Origin: Aedes albopictus
Lineage: Eukaryota > Arthropoda > Insecta > Diptera > Culicidae
NCBI RefSeq assembly: GCF_035046485.1
Contig: NC_085137.1
Location: forward strand, 130,266,703-130,330,702
Length of the DNA stretch: 64,000 bases
Direction: 5' to 3'
Below the pieces are notes generated by a model. It had not been told where the DNA came from, searched no databases, and worked only from the letters and a program-made list of their open reading frames with translations. Below, one piece after another: positions 45,906 to 57,633 of the stretch. A program made the translations under genes and the position numbers. Position 1 is the first letter of the stretch; each line of letters begins with the position of its first letter.

Positions 45906-46188
45906 CATGGCTCTGGATCAGTGCGGTCCGGTTGTTCGTCAAATTTAAGCTAATTTTGTTACTGTTATAGTCATTTTGTTTAATGACCATTGGGCGCGCA
46001 GTTTATTGATACCCGCTTATTAGGCTTACATTATCACATGTTAAACATCAAATATTTCCATTTTTATTTTTCAGTGCTAGAATATAGACATTGACCGATA
46101 CACCGTCATGAAAAAATAGTCATATATATCTCATATTTAGCGTGTACTAGTGCCTTGAACTTTTCGCATTTTTTCCTGCCGCACCCTG
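45604..46188. mobile_element. 585-bp MITE, TA TSD, cagggtgcggcaggaaaa ends
   Basis: Left cagtatgcggcaggaaaaaa and right complement cagggtgcggcaggaaaaaa, flanked by TA (45602-45603, 46189-46190), as for Tc1/mariner-type non-autonomous elements. A truncated left part starts at 44637 in the first duplicate. Confidence 0.82.
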
Positions 46189-46614
46189 TACTTAGCTGGG
46201 CGGGACTGAGAGCGAGGAGGTCCCTCAGTGATGCAAGAGAAAGCCCACCGTTCACGGTCGTTAATTGTAAATCGATATGGTGGAGAAATGCGGTGCGGTA
46301 TGTGTGTGTGTGTGTGTGTCTACTATCCAGATGTAGCAGCACTGTTGGGATAGGAGTGTACGGAAAGCTAATGGGTCAGCCGGACTTGTTCGGTTGCCCA
46401 GCTGCCATTTGTTGCGGTCAGTGTTGGTTCCGGTGTTTTTGTGGAAACGTATATTTTTAGGCGTGAGCACAAATTGGACCTACTCAATTTCGAAGGTTGG
46501 AAAAGATAATTTGTTGAAGCCATGTTAGGGCTTCCTTCGAATTTGGGACTAACGAAGTTCATTTTAAGCGCCTGAGAGAAACCAACAGATACTTCTTTAG
46601 GGGCAGGAGGTCAA
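46189..46614. other. Unique DNA with a (GT)n microsatellite
   Basis: tgtgtg run at 46301-46319. No gene recognised. Confidence 0.55.
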
Positions 46615-49235
46615 TCATGGAGATGATTCCTGAATGGATTCCTCCAGGAGTTTCAACAAGGATTCCACCAGAATAAAATTGAGGAATTCCATCAATAATT
46701 CCACTAAGGATTCCTTGAAGAATTCATCCAAACATTCTACCAACAATTGTTCCAAGAATTCCACTAGCAATGTCTCAGGAAAAATCACCAGCAATTCCAC
46801 AAGCAATTTCTCCAGAAATTCCACCTGGACTTCTTCTAGGAATTCCTCCAGGAATTTCTCTAGGAGTTTCACCAGGACTTCCTCTAGGAATTCCACCAGG
46901 ACTTTCTCTAGGAATTCCACCAGGACTTCCTCTAGAAATTTTACCAGGAATTCCTCTAGGAATTCCACCAGTAATTCCTCTAGGAATTACACCAATAATT
47001 CCTCCAGGAATTCCACCAGGAATTCCTCCAGGAATTCCACCAGGAATTCCTCCAGGAATTCCATCAGGAATTCCTCCAGGAATTCCACCAAGAATTCCTC
47101 TAGGAATTCCACCAGGAATTCCACCAGGAATTCCTCCAGGAATTCCACCAGGAATTCCTCCAAGAATTCCACCAGGAATTCCTCCAGGAATTCCACCAGG
47201 AATTCTACCGGGAATTCCACCAGGAATTGCTCCAGGAATTCTACCAGGAATTCCTCCAGGAATTCCACCAGGAATTCCTCCAGGAATTCCACCAGGAATT
47301 CCTCCAGGAATTCCACCAGGAATTCCTCCAGGAATTCCACCAGGAATTCCTCCAGGAATTCCACCAGGAATTCCACCAGGAATTCCTCCAGGAATTCTAC
47401 CAGGAATTCTTCCAGGAATTCCACCAGGAATTCCTCCAGAAATTCCACCAGCAATTCCACCCGCAATTCCACATGGAATGCCACCAGGAATCCCACCAGG
47501 TACTCCACCAATTCCACCAGGAATTCCTCCAGGAATTCCACCAGGAATTCCTCTAGAAATTCTACCAGGAATTCCTCTAGGGATTCCACCAAGAATTCCT
47601 CCAAGAACTCCACCAGGAATTCCTTTACCTCACCAGGAGGACCAGGAAATCCATCAGGAATTCCTCCAGGAATTCCACCAAAAATTCCTCAAGGAATTCC
47701 ACCAGTAATTCCACCAGTAATTCCATCAGTAATTCTACTAGGAATTCCTCCAGGAATTTCATAAATAATTCTTCTAGGAATTCCACTAAGAATTCCTCCA
47801 CCTTACCAGGAATTCCTCAGGAATTCCACCAGGAATCCCACCAGGTACTCCACCAATTCCACCAGGAATTCCTCCAGGAATTCCACCAGGACTTCCTCTA
47901 AGAATTTTACCAGAAATTCTTCTAGGAATTTCACCAGGACTTCCTCTAGGAATTTCACCATGACTTACTCTAGGAATTCCACCAGGACTTCCTCTAAGAA
48001 TTTCACCAGGAAATCCTCTAGGAATTCCTGCAGGAATCCCACCAGGTATTCTTCCACCAATTCCACCAGGAATTCCTATAGAAATTCCACCAAGAATTCC
48101 TCTAGAAATTCCACCAGGAGTTCCTCTAGAAATTCCAGCAGGAATTCCACTAGAAATTCCACCAGCACTTCCTCTAGGAATTCTACCAGGACTTCCTCTA
48201 GGAATTCCACCAGGACTTTATCTAGGAATTCCACCAGGAATTCCTCTAGGATTTCCACCAGGAATTCTTCCAGGGATTCCTCCAGGTATTTCTCCAGGAA
48301 TTCCTCCAGGATTTCCACCAGCAATTTCACCCGCAATTCCACAAGGAATTCCACCAGGAATTCCATCAAGAATTGCAGCAGGAATTACACCTGGAACTCC
48401 ACCAGGAATTCCTCCAGGAATTGCATCTAGAATTCTTCCAGGAATTCCACCAAGAATTCCTCCACCTCACCAGGAATTTCTTAAGGTATTCCACCTGAAA
48501 TTTCTCCAGGAATTCCACCTGGAATTCCTCCATGAATTCCACCTGGAATTCCTCCATGAATTCCACATGGAATTTCTCCGAGAATTCCTCCAGGAATTTT
48601 TCCAGGATTTCTTACAGGAATTCAACCAGGAATTCCACTAAGAGTTTCACCAGGAATTACTCTAGGAATTCCACCAGAAATCCCTCTAGGAATTCTTCCT
48701 GGAATTCCACCATGAATTCCTTCTGGAATTCCACCAGAATTTCTTCCTGAAATTCCACCAGGAATTCCTCCAGGAATTCCTTCTGGAGTTCCACCAGGAA
48801 TTTCTCCTGAAATTCCACCAGGAATTTCACCTCAAATTCCACAAGGAATTCCTCCAGGTATTCCTGCTAGAATTCCACCAGGTATTCCTCCTGAAATTCC
48901 ACCAGGAATTTCTCCAGGAATTCCACCTGGAATTTCTTCAGGAATTCCACCTGGAATTTCTCCAGGATTACCACCTGGACTTTCTCCGGGAATTCCACCT
49001 GGAATTTCTCCAGGAATTCCACCATAAATTCTTCCTCGAATTCCACCAGGAATTCCTCCAGGATTTCCATCAGCCAGTCCTCCAGGAATTTCACCAGGAA
49101 TTCTTCCATTAATTCCACCAGGATTTCCTCCAAAAATTCTTGGATTTCCTGCAGGAATTCAACCAGAAATTCCACCAGGGTTTCCACCGGAGATTCCTCC
49201 AGAAATTCCAGCATTGACTCATTTAGGAATTCCAC
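46615..49235. repeat. 12-bp GGAATTCC-core satellite, forward orientation, block 1
   Basis: Units ccaggaattcct and ccaggaattcca alternate in a 24-bp dimer, most regular at 46990-47450. An EcoRI site (GAATTC) occurs in nearly every unit. A longer variant, caggaatcccaccaggta followed by an aattccacc segment, recurs near 47487, 47823 and 48031, marking higher-order duplication. Unit length divisible by 3 creates long frames rich in P-G-I-P, N-S-S-R or E-F-L; these are not proteins. Confidence 0.97.
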
Positions 49236-49958
49236 CACCATTGAAAATTAGCGGCGGATTTGCGGAACAACCGCTCCAACAACGAAATAACCAGATTAAA
49301 CCCACATTGCCCCCAGGCACCCACTTCATAAAACCACAAATGAACTTACTCATTTGCCAAAATCAGGGGAAGAACCCGCTCCACCGTAATTAAACGTTAT
49401 GGGATGAAATTGAAACTGGCTGATGCTGCAGGATATATTTGTTTCCAGTATACCTAAATTTCTTCGGAATTCCTCCGGGAGCCAACGAATGAAGAAGGGT
49501 GATGAATTCGAATGGATTTGGAAAATTGCTTAAATAGCCCAGCGGTGCTGATGGAAAGTCTTAAAGCAGTTCGATGAAATTAATTGGTTCTTTTGAGGCT
49601 TAGACTTTCCAACGGGTTGTGATGTGTTTGGATGCTGCCCAAAGGGCAGTGTTAAGTTGAATAAAAGTTTTCAAATGCATTTTTCAATGAGCTTTGTGTT
49701 CAAGGAGCTGATTTCTAATCAATCACTGTTTCTTCCTTTTCTTTGCAGGTACGTATTATACGATTTTGATGCTGAGTTCACGATGTTATGGAATTAGATA
49801 AGTATGGCTATCAGTCACCGGCAGTTGCTTCACATATGTTACTCTGTTTTTTTTCTATTATACAAATATTTGACAGTTTCAATTTTAGTAACTTTAAACT
49901 CTTTAAACTCTTTAGTAACTGGATAAACTCTCCCAGGTGTATCATCATAGATTCATAG
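49236..49958. other. Unique island between satellite blocks
   Basis: About 720 bp without satellite units. Holds the splice-site-like sequence at 49715-49797; otherwise no frame or repeat is recognised. Confidence 0.6.
49715..49797 (+). promoter_or_regulatory. Candidate recursive splice site (or terminal-exon acceptor)
   Basis: CTAAT (49715-49719), an almost uninterrupted pyrimidine tract, then TTTGCAG ending at 49748, followed directly by GTACGT (49749-49754). Acceptor and donor thus abut with no exon between, the arrangement of recursive splice sites known from very long insect introns (pyrimidine tract, CAG, GTRAGT-like). Alternative: 49749-49797 is the start of a last exon, reading YVLYDFDAEFTMLWN and then TAG. 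Either would put a + strand gene across this region. The satellite-filled surroundings fit a giant intron. Sequence alone cannot show it is used. Confidence 0.4.
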
Positions 49959-50930
49959 GTATATCCATAAGAATTTCCTCTAGAAATTGCGTTAGGATTC
50001 TCCTAGGAATTGTAGCAAGATTCCTCTAGGATTTGTCCAAAGAATTCCTCTAGGATTTGTACAAAGAATTCCTTAGATAATTTCACTAGGATTCCTGTTG
50101 ATGTTTCATCAAGAATCTCTCCTGAAATTCTTCCAGGAATTTCTCCAGGAATTCCATTAGGAATTTACCAGAAATTCCACCTGGAATTCCACCAGGAATT
50201 TCAACAGGAATTCCTCCAGGAATTTCGCCTGGAATGTATCCAATAGTTCCACCAGGAACTCCACCAGCAATTCCGTCAGGAATTCCTTAATTATTTCAAT
50301 GAGAAATTCATTCAGTAATTACATTAGTGATTTCTAAAGGAATTCCTAATAAAATTCATGATGGAATTCCTGGTGACATTCCTGGTGGAATTCCTTTAAG
50401 AATTTCACTAAGAATCCCTACTGACATTCATCTAGGAATTCATGCAGTATTTCCACCATGAATTTCACCAAAAATTTCATCTGAAATTCCACCAAGAATT
50501 CCACCACGAATTTATCCAGGAGTTCTTCCAGGAATTCCACCAGGAATTCCTTCATGCATTCCATTTGTAATTTCTTCAGGAGTTTCACCAAAAATCCCCA
50601 CTGGTTCCCCCAGGGATTCATCCAGGAATTCGTATAGGAAGTTCACCAGGAATTCCATCAGGAATTCCTGTATTGGGAATTTCTCCAGGAATTCCACTAA
50701 GAATGCCTTCAATAATTCCAACAGGAATTCCACCAGGTTCTCCAGGAATTCCACCAGCAATCTCTCCAGAAATTCTTTGAGAATCCTCACCAGGCATTTC
50801 TTTTGGAATTTCACCTGGAACTCCTCCAGGAATTTTCCCAGGAATTCTTTCACGAGCTTCATCAGAAATTCCATCAGAAATTCTACCAGAGTTGCTTGCA
50901 TGATATCTTCCTGGAGATTTTTCCCAGAAA
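49959..50930. repeat. GGAATTCC-core satellite, forward orientation, block 2 (degenerate)
   Basis: Same 12-bp theme as block 1 but more diverged, with many ttcaccaggaatt and catcaggaatt units. Not coding. Confidence 0.92.
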
Positions 50931-51574
50931 CTGAAAAGAATATGATTTTAAAGATTTTTTTGGATTGAAATCGCAATATCTTTCATCATTGATGAACATC
51001 ATTTCATAAATCTTCGCTTAGCCGATTTGCTTCAACAAATCTAACTCATAATAACTTGCCAGATCAACCTAACCGAAATAATGATAAAGATAAGCAACAC
51101 CCCGTAAAATTCCCCGAAAATCTACCCACTCAATACAGCCATTTCTCGTTCCATCACAAATCCACAAATAAACTTATCAATCCAGATGACAGGTTTCGTT
51201 CACGGTTCCATTCCCCCAGATCCTGTGCAGAGAAGCGCTTTCCACATCCTAACTCCGCCTACATCTGTCTGTCTATCTTCTGCACCGATTCTACCGATTC
51301 TGCAGAAAACGAAATCAGACATCATGCAACAGCAGCCTTTGGGCCGATGTCGGACGAGTGGAGGTTCGATTCTCGATCAATCACCACTACTAGGTACGGG
51401 GCTAAGTAAAGTATGTGATGTTAGACTTCGTCTTCGTCGTCTCGGTTGAGTTAGGGGAAATCACCGCTGCCGGGCCTGGCCCGGCGAGGCGTTTCCCATG
51501 AATGGCGCGCTTACGCATTGCCGAGCCGTTGCCTCTACAGTGTTAGCCAATGCAGTTGGAACTTAGTGGATTTT
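50931..51574. other. Unique spacer at satellite orientation switch
   Basis: Satellite on the left is in the ccaggaattcc orientation, on the right in ggaattcctgg orientation. The 640-bp spacer has balanced composition; frames at 51056-51409 and 51186-51449 are unrecognised. Confidence 0.55.
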
Positions 51575-53085
51575 TTTGTGGGATTACTGATGGAATTCTT
51601 GGAAGAAGATCTAGTGGAATTCCTGGTTTAATTCCTTGAGTAACTCCTGGTCAATTTCTAGAGGAATTTCTGGTGGAGTTTCTTGAGGAATTTCTGGTGA
51701 AATTCCTATAGAAATTTCTGGTGGAATTCTTGGTGGAACTGCTACTGGAACTCCTGGAAGGATTCCTGGTGGAATTCCAAGTGGAACTCCTGAAGAAATT
51801 TCTGGTGGAATTCCTGGAGGGATTCCTGGAAGAATTCCTGGAGGAATTCCTGGAGGAATTCCTGGAAGAATTCCTGGAGGAATTCCTGGAAGAATTCCAG
51901 GAGGAATTCCTGGAGAAATTCCTGGTGGAATTCCTGTTGGAATTCCTGGTGGAATTCCTGAAGGAGTTCCTGGTGGAATTCCTGGTAGAATTCCTGGAGA
52001 AATTCCTGGTGGAATTCCTAGAAAAACTCCTGGAGGAAATCCAAGAGGAATTCCTTGTGGAACTTCAAGAGGAATTCCTGGCGGAATTCCAAGAGGAATT
52101 ACTGGTGGTATTCCTGGAGGTGTTCCTGGAGAAATTCCTGGCGGAATTCTTGAAGAAATTTCTGGTAGAATTCCTGGAGGAATTCCTGGAGGAATTCCTG
52201 GTGGAATTCCTGGAGGAATTCCTGGTGGGATTCCTGGTGGAATTCCAAGAGGAATTTGTGGTGGAATTCCAAGAGGATTTACTGGTGGAATTCCTGGAGG
52301 TGTTCCTGGTGAAATTCGTGGAGAAATTCCTGGTGGAATTCCTGGAAAAACTCCTGGAGGAATTCCAAGAGGAATTCCTTGTGGAACTCCAAGAGGAATT
52401 CCTGGTGAAATTCCTGGTGGAATTCCTAGAGAAACTCCTGGAGGAATTCCATGAGGAATTCCTTGTGGAATTCCAAGAGGAATTTCTGGTGGAATTCCTG
52501 GCGGAATCCCTGAAGAAATTTCTGGTGGAATTCCTGGAGGAATTCCTGGTGGAATTGGTGGAGGAGTACCTGGTGGGATTCCTGTTGGAACTCCTGGTGG
52601 AATTCCTGGTGGAATTTCTGGAGGAGTTCCTGGTGGAATTCCTGGAAGAATTCATGGAGAAATTCCTGGTGGAATTCCTAGAGAAACTCCTGGAAGAATT
52701 CCTTGAGGAATTCCTTGTGGAATTCCAAGAGGAATTTCTGGTGGAATTCCAAGAGGAATTCCTGGCGGAATTCCAAGAGGATTTCCTGGTGGAATTCCAA
52801 GAGGAATTACTGGTGAAATTCCTGGAGGTGTTCCTAATGAAATTCCTGGAGGTCTTCCTGGTGAAATTCGTGGATAAATTCCTGGTGGAATTCCTAGAGA
52901 AATACCTGGAGGAATTCCATGAGGAATTTCTGGTGGAATTCTAAGAGGAATTCCTAGTGGAATTCGAAGAGGAATTACTGGTGGAATTCCTGGAGGTGTT
53001 CCTGGTGGAATTCCCGAAGAAATTCTTGGTGAAATTCCTAGAGGAATTCCTGTTGAGATTCCTAGAGGAATCCCTGAAAAGGCAA
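51575..53085. repeat. GGAATTCC-core satellite, reverse orientation, block 3
   Basis: Units ggtggaattcct and ggaggaattcct. Larger units of about 150-230 bp recur (for example gtggaattccaagaggaatt followed by tcctggaggtgttcctgg near 52090, 52270, 52790 and 52980). The variant near 52548-52583 is the complement of the marker variant in block 1. Confidence 0.96.
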
Positions 53086-53745
53086 AGGCACATGCCTATT
53101 GACCATCACTGCAGTTTAGAACAACTTCCGAACTAGCAGCAATCAAAGCTTTTCGCCCACGTGCCCATTACGCGTTATTCTAGCCTCCCTCCCTGGAACC
53201 CATCCATCGCCATGGATGTAAACCTCCTCGGGCGAAGTTTTCCTACCGTCATCTCTCTCGCACACACTCACAAACTCCAAGCATTGCTGCTTTTATTGCC
53301 AATGAATGTCGTCCTCGTCGTCCTTGTTGGCATAATCAAAGTTTATAGAGTGGAACAAATTTAACGCTAGACGCCTAGGAGACGGATTTTGCCCTTCGGA
53401 TTTTTCTGATTTGTTTTCTCTTCCGGGAACATGGGGCACAGTGGGACGGAATCTGCCGGACACTGAAGCAGACGAACACAACGGGACGCGACCAGGACGA
53501 TATTGGGAAATGTCAGCAGAAAGTACGGTTCCCAAGGGAGCAATGATTTCTGTCTACCGATTGGAACGGAACGGCTCTATTCTAGGGCGATATGGCGAGA
53601 TGGATTCACAAGAAAATTAGTACCTGAGAGTTGGAAGTTGAAGTTCGGCGCAGCAGCGTTTCTGATTGGAAATTGATTACATTTCGTTGAATTGAATAGA
53701 TAGGTTCGGTGGAAATCTTCGTGGAAATTAGATGAAGCTTATGGA
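53086..53745. other. Unique spacer, no gene recognised
   Basis: About 660 bp of balanced composition with overlapping frames on both strands (53161-53364 +, 53293-53535 -, 53411-53620 +); none shows a domain. Confidence 0.5.
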
Positions 53746-55005
53746 TCGCAATTCCTGGTGGAATTCCTGGTGAAATTCCTTTAGGAATTCCTAGTCGCAT
53801 TCCTGGGACAATTCGTGGGGGATTCCTGGAGGCAATACAGGTGGAAATCATCGAGGAATTTTTGGTGGAATTTCTAAAGATATTCGTGGTGAAATTCCTG
53901 TAGCAATTCCTGGTGGAATTTCCGGAAGATTTTCTGGTGGAGTTCCTGAAGCAATTAATGGTGGAACTCCTGGAAGAATTTCTGGTGGAATTCCTGTACG
54001 AATTCCTTGTGGAATTTCTGAAGCAATTTATGGTGAAATCTTTGTAGGAATTCTTGATGGAATTCCTAGAGGAATTCCTGGTGGAATTCGTGGAAGAATT
54101 CCTGTTGGAATTCCTAGAAGAATTTATGGTGGAATTTCTAGTGAAATTCTTTATGAAATTTCTGAAGCAATTTATGGTAAAATTCCAGGAGAAATCGCTG
54201 GAGGAATTCCTGGAAAAATTCTAGGTGGAATTCTTTGAGGAATTTCTGGTGAAATTCCTAGAAGAATTTCTGGTGAAATTCCTAGAAGAATTTCTGGTGA
54301 AATTCCTAGAAGAATTTCTGGTGAAATTCCTAGTGGAATTTCTTGAGGAATTTCTAAAGAAACTCATAGTGGAATTACTGGTGGAACTCCTGGTTGATTT
54401 CCTGGTGGAATTCTTGGTGGATTTCCTGGTGGAATTCCTGGTGGAATTCCTGGTGGAATTCCTAGAGGAACTTCTGAAGAAACTCATGATGGAATTAATG
54501 GTGGAACACTTAGTTGATTTGGAATCCCTGGTGGAATTCCTGGTGAAATTCCTGGTGGAATTCCTGGTGAAATTCCTGGTGGAATTTCTGGTGGAATTCC
54601 TGGTGGAATTTCTTGTGGAATTCCTGGAGGAACTCCTGGTGGAATTCCTGGAGGAACTCCTGGTGGAATTCCTGGAGGAACTCCTGGTGGAATTCCTGGA
54701 GGAACTCCTGGTGGAATTCCTGGAGGAACTCCTGGTGGAATTCCTGGAGGAAATCCTGGTGGAATTCCTGGCGGAATTCCTGGTGGAATTCCTGGACGAA
54801 TTCCTGGTGGAATTCCTGGACGAATTCCTGGTGGAATTCCTGGTTGAATTCCTGGTGGAATTCCTGGACGAATTCCTGGTGGAATTCCTGGACGAATTCC
54901 TAGTGGAATTCCTGGAAGAATTTCTGGTGGAATTCCTGGAGGAATTCCTGGTGGAATTCCTGGCGGAATTCCTGGTGGAATTCCTGGAGGAATTCCTGGT
55001 GGTAT
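53746..55005. repeat. GGAATTCC-core satellite, reverse orientation, block 4
   Basis: Degenerate on the left (53750-54220), regular on the right (54540-55000). Local sub-arrays with 24-bp periods: gtgaaattcctagaagaatt at 54240-54330 and gtggaattcctggaggaact at 54610-54745. Confidence 0.96.
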
Positions 55006-55828
55006 AGTGATCAACATACTAAAATGTGACTTGCTATCAGGCCTGTTGACAGATTTAGGTGGGGTGAGCTGTATGAGAGATTCTGACGAATACGAGGAAT
55101 TCTGACGAATTCCATGAGAAGTATGGAATAATCTCTTCAAAAAATGCCTATGCATCTCATGGAAGGTTCGTTCAAAGATTTAAGAGGTTTTGTTTTCGAA
55201 AGTTGACGAGTTGTCTTTCTAAGGGACTGGAACTCGGGTAGAGGTGCAGTACTGACGATCAAAACGTGATATTGGTTTGATTTTTTATAAGAGATGAAAG
55301 ATCTACAAATAATATCTTAAAAATATTCCTGGAACATCCGAAGAATATCAAAATTTGATATTTCAAGACCAAACGAAAAGCTCTTAAAGATCTAAATATG
55401 GTATGATGGCGATGTTCCATTCATGTTGTCATTCATTTCATCTCAAGAAAGACCACCAATCGCAGACATATGAAGTACTTGATCTAGATATTCTGTTCGA
55501 TAAGAGCGTTCATTTTCCATCTTTGCTTCTCGGTTCAATACGCCCAGCAATGGTCAATGGACTGAACGTAAGCTGGGTTGCAATTAATTAAATGGTGACA
55601 AGGACATCAAACAGCTTCAGCCACATGCTTCTTTGGCAATGTTACTTGCGTGAATCATACAATTGAATTCGATCAATAGTACTGCATTCCACAGGGAAAC
55701 CAGTTACAACTCGTATCAGGATTCCTTTATGAATTATGATAGGTTTTCTGCCCAACTGGGTGCAGCATTTCCCTAGAATTGTAATTGTACGAAATGTAAT
55801 AACTCGGAGAATAATATCAAACAGAGTG
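55006..55828. other. Unique DNA left of the palindrome
   Basis: No repeat. Contains part of the coding-like stretch described at 55642-55962. Confidence 0.5.
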
Positions 55829-55962
55829 CTTGTGTTATTTCCTAAACAAATATATTCGCGAGAAATGGAAAGCTTCCCATGACCAAACACGGAATGCATA
55901 CATGAATTATTCCTGCATAAAGGGAAAAAATTAGCGAAGAACTTCTTTTGGTGACACTCCAA
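55642..55962 (-). pseudogene. Unrecognised coding-like stretch
   Basis: The - strand is open for about 106 codons (no good ATG at the start; internal Met near residue 22). The complementary + frame reads as protein-like sequence from about 55500 to 56010, interrupted by six stops, four of them TGA. Such two-strand openness often marks an old gene or transposon gene decaying from one strand. I cannot tell which strand was coding and recognise no domain. The part right of 55829 is repeated in the right arm of the palindrome. Confidence 0.2.
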
Positions 55963-56434
55963 AGGTAGGTATGGCAGGCAGGCATACCATATCTTGTAAT
56001 GCTACCGAGAAGATGACTGACTGAGAAGATCAAACAGCTCGCTAGCGGAGTTGCTGCTCCGCTCTTCCGTGTGGAGCCCTTACATAGTTGTTTGAGCTAC
56101 AGCTCTTATTTACAACCGGGGTAGAGATGACACGGTCGTCGGTGCCTGTAAGCAATTAACTTGACGAACGGCATCCATACAGCATCAGCATCAACAGCAC
56201 ATCAAAACGAGAGAGGGAGGGCAGCAAACTTTGCTCTCGGTTACATTTAGCAAATTAAGTTGATTTGTTTCGTCCTGGCTTTCGTCGTCGTCCTTGGTTG
56301 GTGAACGACTGACTACCAACTGGTAATTGGTGGTAGTCGAGTTGCCCATTTGTGAAATTAGTGGTCAATCACTTTCTTCTGACGGTTGTGTTGAGAAGAG
56401 TTCGGATAGTTCAAATGCCCTTACCGACTCGGGA

Positions 56435-56473
56435 GTGAAAATTTCCACATCCTTCTTATGTGGAATTTTCACT
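56435..56473. repeat. Small inverted repeat upstream of candidate promoter
   Basis: gtgaaaatttccacat pairs with atgtggaattttcac (one-base bulge), loop about 7 nt, some 100 bp upstream of the TATTTAAAAG box. It could be a dimeric factor site; the mirrored copy is in the right arm. Confidence 0.6.
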
Positions 56474-56576
56474 TGAAGCTACAATTCGCTCCGGTCCACT
56501 TCAAACTTGTTTGGTCTCTTGTGTGACGACGATGCTCTTTCTTACACAGACTTTTCCTCCTTCAAGTACGGAGCGG

Positions 56577-57027
56577 TATTTAAAAGTAAGTTCTTTTCAA
56601 GAATCCGGTAAACAAGTTCCATTTTCAATAAGTTAACGACAGAAACATCCCGTCGTTGCGTTGCTCGCATATGTATTACAAAACGGGTCTCAAATTGCTT
56701 TCCCCAGCCGTCGCAGTTGGATACTTGGTCAAAAATCTACGCTTTTTCGCTACGCAGTGTTCACCCTTCATGCTTGAACGTATATATGCGGAAGCGGAGT
56801 TTTCGCCAATGACGACTTCCGCCAGCACCGTCGCACTGAAATATCGTCGCTTAAGAAATCCCAACAGGAAGCGCAGAATCATTACGGGTCATGCATCATT
56901 TCCCGAGTTAATCTCGAGCGCTCCACCAGTTGCCATCGTTCATAAGATGATGGAGTTGAGCGTGAATTTGATGAATGGAGGCGAAGCAAATCGATTTTTA
57001 CAGTGGCACGAATTTGGAAATTACTAG
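56577..57027 (+). CDS. Orphan 118-codon frame with TATA-like box (left arm)
   Basis: TATTTAAAAG at 56577-56586 lies about 90 bp before an ATG at 56671; the frame runs to 57027. The product is basic with a hydrophobic N-terminal third and an RRLRNPNRKRR cluster near residues 65-75. I recognise no family; a short TVAL..RR similarity to histone H3 is too weak to use. The frame is identical in the right arm (63160-62803). Base composition is more gene-like than the surrounding satellite. It may be a real small gene, a promoter with a non-coding RNA, or chance. Confidence 0.2.
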
Positions 57028-57159
57028 CTCATGAAATAACAGATCCATCATCATGACCTGGAAGTCACTGTAACGAATTTTGTAGTTATAAGATAACTTC
57101 TACAAGTTTGATGTGACTCCTTCTTCAAGTCATGAGCGGATTGCTCCAACAATTCAACC

Positions 57160-57447
57160 AGGAAATTCCCTAGCAAATTAACCAGAAATTCCTCTAAAAA
57201 TCCCAGCAGAAATTTTTCTAGTTTTTCCACCAGAAATAACTCAACGAATTTCTTTAGAAATTCATAAACTCCACCAGGATCTCCATTAGAAAATCCACCA
57301 GATATTTCCCCAGAAAATCCATTAAGCTTTACTCCAGATATTCCACCAGGAATTCCTTCAGAAACTCCACCTGGAATTCCACCAAAAATTCAAACAGGAA
57401 TTCCTCAGGGAATTTCACAACCAATTCCTCATTGAATCTCACCAAGA
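57160..57447. repeat. Degenerate GAATTC-core repeat (left arm)
   Basis: Loose ccagaaattcc and accaggaattcc units grading into the 11-bp satellite. Mirrored at 62383-62670. Confidence 0.8.
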
Positions 57448-57633
57448 TTTTGATTGGATTTGGATTGGATTTGGATTGGATTTGGATTTGGATTGGATTT
57501 GGATTGGATTTGCATTGGATCTGGATTGGATTTGGATTGGATTTGGATTGGATTTGGATTGGATTTGGATCGGATTGGCTTTGGATTGGAATCGAAATCG
57601 AATCGAAATTAAATTGAAATCGAATCAAAATTC
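57448..57633. repeat. 11-bp satellite composite (left arm)
   Basis: About 13 units of GGATTGGATTT followed by gaatcgaaatcgaatcg units, that is, reverse-strand block B followed by reverse-strand block A of the 14.4-18.2 kb array, with the same kind of junction. Confidence 0.95.

Noticed and set aside
46615..49235. CRISPR-like regular repeat array
   Set aside because: Units are contiguous 12-bp repeats without unique spacers, and the DNA is eukaryotic.
56671..57027. Diverged histone H3 or CENP-A-like gene
   Set aside because: Only TVAL followed by RR matches; the rest of the histone fold is absent in all frames.
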